Shown here in pieces: positions 24,064 through 32,875 of a DNA stretch of 64,000 nucleotides (position 1 is the first letter of the stretch; the number at the start of each line of letters is the position of its first letter). Source of the DNA: Gibbula magus (taxonomy: Eukaryota; Mollusca; Gastropoda; Trochida; Trochidae); NCBI GenBank assembly GCA_936450465.1, contig OW388296.1, positions 38,716,023 to 38,780,022 on the forward strand. Direction: 5' to 3'. Position numbers and translations under genes: made by a program. The notes under the pieces are model-generated. The model searched no databases and was not told the DNA's origin. It worked only from the letters and a program-made list of their open reading frames with translations.

Positions 24064-24073
24064 TATATAAATA
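24064..24073 (+). promoter_or_regulatory. TATA box at inner edge of left TIR
   Basis: TATATAAATA lies where TIR homology ends, about 77 bases before the ATG at 24141. It is unique to the left side (the right TIR reads ATGTATGATA), so it would direct transcription into the coding strand only. Confidence 0.5.
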
Positions 24074-24140
24074 AGACATAAGGCATTCTGTCTTCATTTG
24101 CGAGAGAAAACAAGGACAGATCAGTCAGAGGAATACTCCG

Positions 24141-24395
24141 GTGAACATCATGCAAAGAAGATTATACATTCCTGATACACAAAAGTTTATAGACTTTTTT
24201 GAGGAATCCAGAGGAAACCAAAGTCGACCTCATTCATGCATAATCGCTGTACCCAACAAGACTGAGGAAGCCACGGGAGTGCATAGGTCCAAGACCTCTC
24301 CGAAGCGTACCAAGACTATCCAAGGCGAAACAGAAGATATTGGAGGAGGATGTAATAGCAATCATACTCCTCCTTCCAGAGATTTCTTTGCATAG
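24141..24395 (+). CDS. Unrecognised 84-aa protein, first ORF of the Polinton-like element
   Basis: The first ORF after the left TIR, downstream of a TATA box. N-terminus RRLYIPDTQKFIDFFEESRG, then a lysine/arginine-rich middle (KTSPKRTKT) and a short tail. I see no catalytic motif, signal peptide or membrane segment. The compact N-terminal YIPD...FIDFF pattern is reminiscent of small structural proteins in Polinton-type elements, but I cannot name a family. It could be a truncated remnant of a larger gene lost in the internal deletion. Read on the same strand as the ATPase, 145 bp before the next ORF. Confidence 0.5.
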   Translation: MNIMQRRLYIPDTQKFIDFFEESRGNQSRPHSCIIAVPNKTEEATGVHRSKTSPKRTKTIQGETEDIGGGCNSNHTPPSRDFFA

Positions 24396-24468
24396 TAGTA
24401 TATTACTAAGAAAACCGTCAGTAGAAATTATCTTTTCACTGTCCAATATGCATGGTAATACATTTTGC

Positions 24469-24498
24469 TATAAAACCGTTAAGTGAAAGGGCTCAGCA
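24469..24498 (+). promoter_or_regulatory. Core promoter (TATA plus initiator) for the basic ORF
   Basis: TATAAAA at 24469-24475 and an initiator-like TCAGCA at 24493-24498, with the A 26 bases from the TATA start, give a normal TATA-Inr spacing. The ATG at 24541 follows 46 bases later. This suggests separate promoters per gene rather than one polycistron. Confidence 0.55.
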
Positions 24499-24540
24499 TT
24501 CATTTTCCCTCTGGACGTTGGAGAGAGAAGACACATAACC

Positions 24541-24900
24541 ATGAAGAGACCTTCGGTGAATAAACCTAAAGACATTTTCAGTACCCAAGATAAAGTAATA
24601 AAGTCCAGGAAATCAAAAACTTCAGCAAAGAAACAAGTCAAGACGCAGCGAATAAAATCTAAAAGGACACTTTGCAAGCAAAAGACCTCACCACCTGCAG
24701 TGAAAATTCGGCAAATCACAACCACCAAGGGCGTTGTCAACAGGGCTCTAGCTGCCTTGAAGAGACAGAGACTGGAAAAGTATAAAAAGGAAATCTACAC
24801 TCCCTCTCATCACATCTTTGCATTAGATCAGAATGGAGCAGGTCATCTGTGCGGATTGTGGGAAGTCCTTTTCAAGAAAAGATGTTATGTATCGACATAG
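24541..24900 (+). CDS. Lysine-rich basic 119-aa protein
   Basis: ATG at 24541 follows a TATA-Inr pair. Residues 1-80 are crowded with Lys/Arg and Ser/Thr (KSRKSKTSAKKQVKTQRIKSK and similar) with few acidic residues, a composition fitting a DNA-condensing or virion-core-like protein or a nuclear protein. The last 23 residues are encoded in the 68-bp overlap with the ATPase gene, which begins at 24833 in another frame, an economical arrangement typical of virus-like elements. No known domain recognised. DNA binding is inferred from composition only. Confidence 0.6.
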   Translation: MKRPSVNKPKDIFSTQDKVIKSRKSKTSAKKQVKTQRIKSKRTLCKQKTSPPAVKIRQITTTKGVVNRALAALKRQRLEKYKKEIYTPSHHIFALDQNGAGHLCGLWEVLFKKRCYVST

Positions 24901-26635
24901 GAGGAATATACACTCGAACACAGCTACGCCGCCGCCGCCGCCGCCGCCGCCGTTGATACCCTCAGTGCAGTTCACTACGCCGCCGCCGCCGCCGCCGCTG
25001 CCACCCTCAGTGCAGTTCACTACGCTGCCGCCGCCGCCGCCACCCTCAGTGCAGTTCACTACGCCGCCGCCGCCGCCGCCGCCGCCGCTGCCACCCTCAG
25101 TGCAGTTCACTACGCCGCCGCCGCCCTCAGAGGAGTTCACGACATCTCTGGTGACTTCATCACTACCGCATCTGCACACACCTTCTCTAGAACGACACTT
25201 CCGATTTGGGATCGCCTCCAACGGCGTTTTGGTCGGTCCGAGTGGCTCGGGCAAGACAACATTCATGTTCAACGTACTACGACAGGGACTGATCAAGCCC
25301 CAGCCCGACCATATCACCTGGTGTTATAATGTATGGCAACCTCTGTACGATCGTATTCTTCAAGTCTTACCCTATGTGCAGTTTGTGAAAGGACTCCCTT
25401 ACAATCTCGAGGATGAACATTACTTTGATGCCCACCAACAAAACGTGTTGATCCTGGACGACTTCCTGGCCGAAGCCAAGAATGACAAGCGAATCTCTCG
25501 TCTGTTTACTCAAACTTCGCACCACAAATATGTACTGATCTTTTTACTCCTGCAAAACCTGTTCCCCAGAGGCAAGGAATCTCGTGACATTGCTCTTAAT
25601 TCACATTACGTGACCCTTTTCAATTCACCCGTGGACAGACAGCAAGTTAAGATATTTGCTAGGAGAATATTCCCTGATGATGTCACTAAGTTCATGACCC
25701 TATACGAAAAAGCCATTGAAACACCTTATGGAAACTTAACCGTGGACCTTAAACCTGGTACAAGCGAGAAGAACAGACTCCATCCCAACATCTTGTCCTC
25801 TACTACTACAACCTATAGTCAGCAGGGTGGACCTCTACATCTACCAAAGGCAGAGATAAAAGACGTCTCTGTCGCCTCAGGCCATCAGTCGACTCAGGAC
25901 ATTGTAGCTGGAAACACGTCTCCTGACGAAAACATTGAAACAGCATCCTGTTCCAGTGAGGAGTCTGGTCCTTTCACCATGGCTACAGCTTGTGCTGATT
26001 GTGGTGTGTTGATAGACAATATGCATGATCTCCAAAAACACATCAAATCGTGGTGTCCAGCCAATGACAATGGCTTGAAAACCAAGAAGCGTAAACGGGT
26101 CATCTATGAGACCGACAGTGAGGATGAAGAGATACATCAGGCTGTTCAGAAAGGCGCTGGTAGCAAAGATTCAGGAGCACTCTCTCGTCACTGGAAGCCC
26201 ATCAATGACATGACAGCCGAGGAATGGCAAAATGTTGGTTTACAACGTATCTGGAGGCGGGTTTATGACCTTTATCAAAATGATATGAAACTCACCAGGA
26301 AAAATTACAAGCAGCGTGGCAGAACAGACGAATGGATTGAGAGAAAAATGAAACAGCTGTGGGATGCTAAATTGTTGGAAAGTCTCAACAGCGTACTCGA
26401 GTTTACTCACTATTTTAAAGATGCGCCTTTCTTTACACCAATCCTAATGAGTCTGGATGACATTGACCCAGCCTCAGATCGAACTGTGATAAAGGGAAAG
26501 ATAAGGCGCTTCATTAATCCTAAAATGAAGGACATTTCAACTCGTCTAGATCGACCTGAATTGGAAAGTGACATGGAATCAGACATGGCTCCTGATGAGA
26601 GTACTGCCGATGACGAACAGAGTGATCAGGACTGA
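24833..26635 (+). CDS. Zinc finger-polyproline-FtsK/A32-like packaging ATPase-zinc finger protein
   Basis: 600 aa. A C2H2 finger spans residues 6-27 (C6, C9, H22, H27). Residues 33-98 hold four or five polyproline runs separated by SVQFTT repeats. The P-loop ATPase follows: Walker A GPSGSGKT at 135-142, the motif ITWCYNVWQPLYD at 161-173, Walker B VLILDDF at 205-211, then SHHKYVLIFLLLQNLF at 229-244 with the Gln/Asn expected of a sensor strand. This matches genome-packaging ATPases of the FtsK/HerA-A32 class found in Polintons and adintovirus-like elements, which pump DNA into capsids. Residues 387-408 form a C2HC finger, followed by an NLS-like KTKKRKR (about 418), a novel helical region (about 450-560) and an acidic tail. 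The C-terminal 230 residues exceed the usual ATPase length and could be a fused second protein; an internal ATG at 25979 in good context might start it separately. No defect is seen. Confidence 0.85.
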   Translation: MEQVICADCGKSFSRKDVMYRHRRNIHSNTATPPPPPPPPLIPSVQFTTPPPPPPLPPSVQFTTLPPPPPPSVQFTTPPPPPPPPLPPSVQFTTPPPPSEEFTTSLVTSSLPHLHTPSLERHFRFGIASNGVLVGPSGSGKTTFMFNVLRQGLIKPQPDHITWCYNVWQPLYDRILQVLPYVQFVKGLPYNLEDEHYFDAHQQNVLILDDFLAEAKNDKRISRLFTQTSHHKYVLIFLLLQNLFPRGKESRDIALNSHYVTLFNSPVDRQQVKIFARRIFPDDVTKFMTLYEKAIETPYGNLTVDLKPGTSEKNRLHPNILSSTTTTYSQQGGPLHLPKAEIKDVSVASGHQSTQDIVAGNTSPDENIETASCSSEESGPFTMATACADCGVLIDNMHDLQKHIKSWCPANDNGLKTKKRKRVIYETDSEDEEIHQAVQKGAGSKDSGALSRHWKPINDMTAEEWQNVGLQRIWRRVYDLYQNDMKLTRKNYKQRGRTDEWIERKMKQLWDAKLLESLNSVLEFTHYFKDAPFFTPILMSLDDIDPASDRTVIKGKIRRFINPKMKDISTRLDRPELESDMESDMAPDESTADDEQSDQD

Positions 26636-26697
26636 TTTAAAACATCTGTTGTGAGCCAACCCAGCATCAGTTGACTCCCAGTCCTCACTGAGACAGG

Positions 26698-26847
26698 ATG
26701 AGTCTACCTAACTTGCTTCACATCGTGAAAACACCACGTCCACTCAAGAGAAAGAATGACAAGAAAAAGACTATTTCCCTGTTTGTCAAAGGTGTAATAA
26801 AACTTGGACCTCCTGGGCGAAGAAAATTGAAAAAGACAAATACCTAA
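26698..26847 (+). CDS. Small basic 49-aa ORF after the ATPase
   Basis: ATG at 26698, stop at 26845-26847. Rich in Lys/Arg (RPLKRKNDKKK and PPGRRKLKKTNT) around a short hydrophobic stretch (ISLFVKGVIKLG). It begins 62 bases after the ATPase stop, on the same strand, and an AATAAA follows at 26925. It may be a tiny core-like peptide, but its size makes it uncertain. No family recognised. Confidence 0.4.
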   Translation: MSLPNLLHIVKTPRPLKRKNDKKKTISLFVKGVIKLGPPGRRKLKKTNT

Positions 26848-26924
26848 AACTCTAAATGGTGACTTGACATATGACTCTGTTGACTTGGTTTTGTATCCCA
26901 TTTGACAAGCAGATATTGAGAATG

Positions 26925-26930
26925 AATAAA
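26925..26930 (+). terminator. Polyadenylation signal for the interior genes
   Basis: AATAAA downstream of the last plus-strand ORF, before the right TIR, followed by a TTGTTTTGTTTTC T/G-rich stretch within 30 bases, the usual downstream element. Confidence 0.55.
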
Positions 26931-27580
26931 TTTCTGAAACTGCTGCCTTGTTTTGTTTTCTTTTGTTTGACACTTTTTATGTGTTAGAATCCAAGAAAAG
27001 ACAATTAAATATAAAAATATTATAACAAGATATATATCATAATGCATAGCAATGAAGATTTATCATACATCTACCGGCAACAATCGCTTCGGGATAATGC
27101 TTATATCTGCATCACGAGGCCCTAGCTAGTGGAGACCAAATCGTCTGGATCCTTGATTAAGGACTACCTTACAGTGAAAGACATCTTGACAGCACACGAT
27201 TACCTGTTCATATTTAAAAGTAAACAGGCATTAAAAAACATAGACTTCTTGACAAGTCCATTATAACTCTGTACACTTACACATTTACAGTTATACTTCT
27301 TATCAAAGTCAGCATCACTTCAATATACAACTTATTTATAACCTTTAAATAAATACAGCGGGATTAATTTTGTATTCACTCACTGGCTACAAGTTATGTA
27401 AACAACAGTTAAAGACAGTACACTTCATAATTATATGTATATCTTATACGTCACTAATTCAAGGAGGAGTTTGGTTCAGTTTTATATTGTAAACACATTA
27501 AATCTTGTTTTTTCAACACACACAAATATCATTCTGTTACACCAGAAAGATGAATAGTCAAGTGGACAATGCTGTTCGCG

Positions 27581-27590
27581 CCTTTTTATA
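27581..27590 (-). promoter_or_regulatory. Inward TATA box in right TIR
   Basis: CCTTTTTATA on plus, that is TATAAAAAGG on minus: mirror of 23545-23554. No minus-strand gene lies downstream in this deleted element, so the promoter appears orphaned; a complete ancestor would be expected to have genes on that strand. Confidence 0.45.
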
Positions 27591-27774
27591 GGTGCGTATT
27601 TACTAATTCATATTCATATACGAAAATAATAGGTATCATTAGGTATACAGTATTATAATTCGCATAGTGAGGTATCTCTTTTTGTAATGTTTATAAGACA
27701 CACCTACAAGTCAGAGGGCTGCAGTGCGTGACTTTTCCCAATGGAGTGTTGCCTGAAGCAAACCCTCTTGGTCA

Positions 27775-27978
27775 ATGGTCACTTTCGGGTCAGGGAGGGG
27801 TCAAGTGCAAAGCCATGTCATGACAATGTTAGTTTGTTACTGCTACCTTGTGGAATGTTTCAGGTTGAGGTTAACTGCATTTGACTTTCCTATGATTTAC
27901 TTGTATATGTTTAAATGTACTTCTTCTCGATTACATGTTATATTCTGTATGCATGAATTATTTTTATCACTAGTTTAG
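27775..27978 (+). CDS. Small hydrophobic ORF within right TIR (doubtful)
   Basis: 67-aa counterpart of the frame at 23151-23360; same reservations. Confidence 0.25.
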   Translation: MVTFGSGRGQVQSHVMTMLVCYCYLVECFRLRLTAFDFPMIYLYMFKCTSSRLHVIFCMHELFLSLV

Positions 27979-28190
27979 CTCACACATTTCATTCACGTTA
28001 TTACATTGTGATCACATATAAATACTGATTAAGTTCCTTTCATAATGTTTACTTCATTTCCATTAGTTTTAAATATCATCATCAATAATATATTGATCAT
28101 CAAATAATATTTATAAATATATACATATATTAATTATATTTATTTTATTTATATTTTGATGAATTATTATTTAATATTTTATTTTATTAT

Positions 28191-28213
28191 CCTAAACCCT
28201 TAACCCTTACCCA
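28191..28213 (-). repeat. Telomere-like repeats near right TIR end
   Basis: CCTAAACCCTTAACCCTTACC: complement of the left block, with one extra base difference. Confidence 0.8.
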
Positions 28214-28252
28214 AAAGGTGTATGATAATGACCCCTATATACTTCTGATATT

Positions 28253-29104
28253 CTTTAAAATATTCGATACACAAATACAGCCAATTTTACTTTATGGGGC
28301 CGAAGTGTGGGGATTAAATCGTTATGATAGTATTGAAAAAGTCCATCTGCTTGCATATAAGAATTTTTTAAATGTAGGCATGCAGACTCCTAATGCCATA
28401 GTATATGGGGAATGCGGACGGTTTCCCTTGTACATACATGCACTATGTCGAACAATTAAGTATTGGTTAAAACTAACTGAGATGAATTCTGGAAGAATAC
28501 CAAAAAAATCATATGACATGTTTTTATTTCTAGACAACATTGGACAAAATAATTACGCCTCTCATATCCGAAATATATTATTTTCACATGGATTTGGATT
28601 TGTTTGGCAGGCCCAGGGTGTTGGTGATAAATTGCATTTTATCAGATGTTTTAAAGATGTATGTGTTAATATGTTTTACCAATCCTGGCATTGTACTCTT
28701 GATAACAGTTCACGATACAAATTATATAGAGAATACAAAAGTTTGTTAGAACCTGAAAAAAACTTAAGCGTTATAAATGAACTAAATACCGTAATATTCT
28801 TGTAAAATTCCGAGCAGGACTACTTAGATTGAAGATAAATGAAGGAAGATGGATAAATATTGATATATCTCTACGTACATGCCCGGTATGTAAATATGGC
28901 ATAGAAGACGAATTTCATTTTCTATTAGTATGTCAGTCTTATTCTGCTGAAAGACTACATTATTTTCCACATGTTTATTATTTAACTCCAAATGAATCCA
29001 CATTTAGAAATTTGTTAACTGCTTCTTCAAATGAATCATTACTTAATCTATGTAAATATATACATTCTGCCTATAAAAAGAGACAGACTTTGTTAAACTC
29101 CTAA
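28253..29104 (+). pseudogene. LINE-B ORF2 3' part: C-terminal region and knuckle
   Basis: Resumes the LINE-B frame after the Polinton-like insertion with FFKIFDTQIQPILLYGAEVW, the conserved block downstream of the RT palm. A frame change near 28800-28829 precedes the end. The CCHC-type knuckle is CPVCKYGIEDEFHFLLVC (about 28881-28934), and the protein ends YKKRQTLLNS at 29104. The equivalent uninterrupted region is seen in the minus-strand fragment at 47060-47470. Confidence 0.88.
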
Positions 29105-29215
29105 ATGTGCTTATCAATGTATCCAATATATGTTGATTGTATATACTGTTTCATGTATATGGGCCCGAGGCCTTCGTGCATAATAAAGATATATCAACTA
29201 TCAACTATATCATAT

Positions 29216-30192
29216 TCAAAACCAAGAAATGATTTAAACTATAGTTGAGAAAAGTTTGTAAAATAATTAAAAGATATAAATTCAACTCAGCTAAAGAACA
29301 TTTCCCCTTGATTATTTGTCTGTAAGAATAAGTTTTCAGTTATAATCAAAGTGCAATGCATTTTTAATTTTTTTTTAAAACAAGTATATGAAGTTCCCTG
29401 ATTTAGATCATTGCCTTGTGGTACATTTAAAATATTTTAAAATTAATAATAAAGTTATCAACACTGGCTTATGTATTTCTTTCAATTTCTTCCCCACTAA
29501 CGTTTATATATCAGGATTTTCTTCATCAAAACTTGGATATTCATTTCTGAATGCAAAAGACTTTATTGAATACACGTAAAATTGGAGTATAAAAAAGTGA
29601 ATGTTGACATGATTGAACTGAGAGAAGATAATGTGTAAATGAACGCACAGAAAGTAATTATTTTTTTCGGGTCTAGGCTGTCTATATATGGTTTGTAAAT
29701 CTGCAGTTTTATATGTAAATAAAATAAGTTTTATGATAACGGATCGGATACGTTTATCATAACTTCAATGCCATTCAAGCTTTGCGATCCTTTATGTCTG
29801 TCAGTGTCATCCCATATTTACATTACTTCCGCATTCGTTTTGTGTTGCAAAAAAATAATTGTTTGTCAAATGTCCTTAAAATTTATTGAGATAATAATAA
29901 CAATACCTAAGAATTAATTTTCAATTGATATTTTTGTTTGCCATTTAATTACTAAGCGACACTATCAAACGGAATGTAAGTGACAGTAGCGCTCCGTGAA
30001 CTAACAACGTGCGTTTGTTTGTAGGACATAACAAGAGTTACGTCCCTTGATTTTCAGGGGGCGCGGTCAATTCGTCCAGCGTTGGGCTCAAAATAGACTA
30101 AGGGATTCCCCATCTGGGACAGCGGCAAGGGAGGTCTCGTTTTTTCGCAAATGCCTCTCGTCCTCGGAAAACATCGGCAACTTTTGGGAAAC
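29216..30192. other. Element 2 interior right of LINE-B
   Basis: AT-rich, no gene seen; a slightly GC-richer segment at 30050-30180 adjoins the right TIR. Confidence 0.4.
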
Positions 30193-30594
30193 TTTCAAAT
30201 ATGGTCAATGCGAATTCATGTAGAGATGTAATTTGAAACATTGCATTCACAACTATGCAAGTCATATCAGTCTCGAAATGCAAAAGTCCTTTTTACAAAG
30301 CTGACTTTGCAACTCCTCATTTTCCATTTTTCATTTGTCAAACGTAACTTGTAACATTACTAAATGTGCATAATATTTAGATTTAATAATTAAAAATGAC
30401 AAGTTGACTTTTCGACTTTGACGATTTCTAGAATAACATTTTAACTTTGTAAAGTGACAATTGACAGAATTAAAATGTTAGTTTTGCATGATTGGACTTG
30501 TCTTTTCGAGACTTGTATGGTTGAGAACGACATGTTACACTTTACAAGTTACAAGTCAACATGTCTTCATTTTCGGCACAAATCCACTTCCATA
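30193..30594 (-). repeat. Right TIR of element 2
   Basis: Inverted counterpart of 16522-16880 and homologue of both element 1 TIRs. Ends CCATA directly before GTTGAC. Confidence 0.87.
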
Positions 30595-30600
30595 GTTGAC

Positions 30601-31664
30601 TGACTCAGAGGATTAGTTCCCCTGGCTGAAACAGAAGGTGTTAGTGACAGTTCCCTGGAAAGGTCAGGGTGACCTAGGTCGGCGTGACCTGGATCACTTC
30701 TGGTTGTAGTTGAGGGGACATCTGGAGTGATTCTGAGATGTCTGCGGTTCCGTCTCAAGACTTTACAATCTTCTGTCTCGACTTCATAAGATCGTATGTT
30801 GACCTGGTCTCTCACTACTCCTCTCTTCTTTTTTTCTTTTTCATGTGATCTGAGAGGCTGCGTTCGAACCTGATGTCCATCATGTAGGGGTTTGAGACTT
30901 CTAGCAGATTTGTTGTAGTTTTCGGCTTGACGCTTCTGCTTGATATTCTTCTTTTCCATGACCCTGGATGGTATTTGAGATGCGAGTAGAGTTTTAGAAG
31001 TTGGTAGGGGAGTTTTAGTTCGTTGGTTGAATAGACGCTGAGCCGGAGAAGTTATGGTGGCTTCCGTTGGAGTGTTTAGGTAGTTTAGAAGCGCAAGGTA
31101 GGGGTCAGTTTGAGCTTTTTCCGCTTTCTTGATGATATTCTTGGCAATCTTTACCGCTGATTCGGCCTTCCCATTGGATTGGGGATAACCTGGTGAACTG
31201 GTTACGTGGTCGAATTCGTACTTAGCCGCAAACGTTTCAAAGCCATTCGAGCTGAATGGAGGGCCATTGTCCGAAACAACTGTGTCCGGAATTCCGTGGC
31301 GGGCCATATGACCTTTGAGTCTTCGAATTACTTCATTACCAGTCTTGTTCCTGATTTGGTCTATCTCGAAGTAGTCGCTGAAGTAGTCGACCGTGACTAG
31401 GTAATCTTTTCGACCGTGTGTGAAGATGTCTGTTCCAATTTTCGAACATGGTCGCTCTGGAATGTCGTGGGAGATGAGAGGTTCCTTTGGTTGTTTCCTC
31501 TAAAATGTGCTGCACACATCGCACTTGGAGATGAAATCGCTGATTTCAGAGTTCATGTTCGGCCAATAGATGCATTCTCGTGCCCTTCGTCTGCACGATT
31601 CGATACCACTGTGAGAATTGTGGATCCGTTTGAGTATATAGGGTCTTAGCTTCTTTAGTACGAC
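30601..31664 (-). pseudogene. Gypsy integrase core and C-terminal part
   Basis: Minus-strand reading shows an HHCC-type zinc region remnant (about 31500-31560, FISKCDVC), then the integrase core: TDIF with the first Asp (about 31430), VSDNGPPFSS with the second (about 31260) and YPQSNGKAESAVK with the catalytic Glu (about 31165). A basic C-terminal region follows and runs into element 2 at 30600. Integrase joins retroviral-type cDNA to the chromosome. The coding region is broken by a frame change near 31310-31500 and by insertions on both sides (hAT MITE at 31665, element 2 at 30594). Confidence 0.88.
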
Positions 31665-32867
31665 TAGAGGTGGGTATTGCTAAGATTTTTCATATTGCGA
31701 TATATTGCGATTTTAACTCGTGTATTGCGATATGAATTGCAATTACTTGGTTTAGTTATTGCTTGATTGAGAGATAATGAAAGTAATTTCCTTGTTTAAT
31801 AAATCTTGAATAAAACCAGAATACATGACTAATTATTGAAAATAAGCGCGTAAGTTTGGATTTGGCATGAATAAAAATGCACTTAGTCTAGTTTCTCTAA
31901 AGAAATTATAATCGAGACAAAACTTCATTTTAGTCAACTGGACTGGTCAGTCTAATAGTCCAAATAAGGAAATAATAAAATAGGAATAGGAAATAGTATA
32001 TCATTATGAGTTTACAAGACGCACTTATCAACAGTACCATCTGATCTACAGTCACAGTTAACACAATTTAGATCTAGTACTTACATGTTTACACAATAGG
32101 ACAACAACGAGATGTTACCGAGAAGATGACCACATATTACCGTGTATATATATTGTTATAAAAAAATAAATTCTGTATGTGACTAATGTGATAATTCAAT
32201 GCCCGGTTAATTTGTTTGTAAAAGACTTGCAGTTTGCTGTCTAAATAAACTATTTCTGGCTGTAATGTTGAAAAATATATAGATCTATTTGTTTGTGATT
32301 TGCAATAGATACACGTGTATCTTATATTAAGGAGAAGGTGAATGCGAATATATAAAACCATAATAAATACATAAAAAAACAATATTTTCGAGATAACAAC
32401 TCCTTCATCAGGTGAGGGACTTTGTGAGAACTATTTCCATACAGAAAAACATCAAAATGTTAAGCAGACATCATTTTCTAACTTCATATATGCTGCCAAG
32501 TTATAATCCGTATAATCCTTCAACGTTTACATGACTTTATTAACGTTTATGCACTCATTACAAAACGTGTAGGCTGACATAAGTCCCAATCGTACATTTA
32601 CTTTGATAACTGAAGAAAACTGCGACACAATAAGCCTTACTATAGTAAATAGCATGCCAGTAAATGTGAATCGTCTACAATCACCATTTTATGAGAAAGC
32701 ATGATATTCGATGTGGAAAAAGGGAAATATATCAGAAGATTTCCGAATGTTACATTGTGTTCTAAATGTATTGTAAAAACCGGTTTTCAATTAGCATATC
32801 GCAATACGTATCGATTTCATCCTTGAACCGGTTAATACCTGTAAACCGGTTATATTGCGCACCTCTA
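31665..32867. mobile_element. hAT-like MITE (1.2 kb) inside Gypsy pol
   Basis: TIRs TAGAGGTG(G/C)G at 31665 and, inverted, ending 32867. Flanked by AGTACGAC (31657-31664) and GGTACGAC (32868-32875), an 8-bp duplication with one mismatch, as expected for hAT. The interior is AT-rich and ORF-poor, with ATTGCGATAT repeats near the left end and an AACCGGTT-containing right end. Confidence 0.8.
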
Positions 32868-32875
32868 GGTACGAC

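Larger units (their letters stand above)
22883..24066 (+). repeat. Left TIR of the Polinton-like element (1184 bp)
   Basis: Inverted copy of 27065-28246. Homology runs from AGTAGTATATAGG to TTGCCGGTAGATGTAT and ends right at the TATA box of the first interior gene. It contains a telomere-like GGGTTAA block, a strongly AT-rich segment (22940-23070) and an inward TATA box. Confidence 0.92.
22883..28246 (+). mobile_element. Miniature Polinton/Maverick-like element with packaging-type ATPase
   Basis: 5364 bp. The perfect 6-bp duplication GATATT flanks it (22877-22882, 28247-28252). The termini are 5'-AG(T/A)AGTATATAGGGG and its complement, so the element begins AG and ends CT, as Polintons do, and a 6-bp TSD is also the Polinton value. 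TIRs are about 1183 bp and nearly identical. The 2998-bp interior contains an 84-aa ORF, a 119-aa basic ORF, a 600-aa ATPase protein and a 49-aa basic ORF, all on the plus strand with intact frames. Absent are the protein-primed DNA polymerase, retroviral-type integrase, protease, and major and minor capsid genes that define a complete 15-20 kb Polinton. Mobility must therefore have been provided in trans. High TIR identity and open frames suggest recent activity. Confidence 0.88.
27065..28246 (-). repeat. Right TIR of the Polinton-like element (1182 bp)
   Basis: Inverted copy of 22883-24066 with few differences (for example a 6-bp CATTGA duplication only in the left copy, near 23300). Ends ...CTATATACTTCT before the GATATT duplication. 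Confidence 0.92.
20230..29215 (+). mobile_element. CR1/L2-like LINE (LINE-B), interrupted by a Polinton-like element
   Basis: Near full-length LINE of about 3.6 kb: a G/C-rich 5' leader (20230-20321), endonuclease plus RT (20322-22882), C-terminal region (28253-29104) and a 3' end with AATAAAG followed by TATCAAC repeats (about 29180-29212). The Polinton-like element 22883-28246 splits the coding region. A fragment of the same family at 47060-47945 reads through the interrupted position. LINE target duplications were not resolved. Confidence 0.85.
16522..30594. mobile_element. TIR element 2 of the TAT...ATA family, hosting nested elements
   Basis: TIRs 16522-16880 (plus) and 30193-30594 (minus) begin TATGGAAG(G/T)GGATTTGTGC. 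The perfect 6-bp duplication GTTGAC flanks them (16516-16521 and 30595-30600). The insertion splits the Gypsy integrase between 16521 and 30601. After removal of the nested LINE-B/Polinton block (about 20230-29215) the element is about 5.1 kb, close to element 1 (4.2 kb). No transposase is visible. Confidence 0.88.

Noticed and set aside
24823..25317. Glycine-rich minus-strand frame
   Set aside because: Shadow of the GCC-repeat polyproline coding tract of the ATPase gene on the plus strand.
22888..28241. TATATA as a 6-bp target duplication directly outside GGGGTCA ends of the Polinton-like element
   Set aside because: TATATA is symmetric and lies inside the inverted repeat. Comparison with the uninterrupted LINE copy and the extra AG...CT terminal bases place the true duplication at GATATT.
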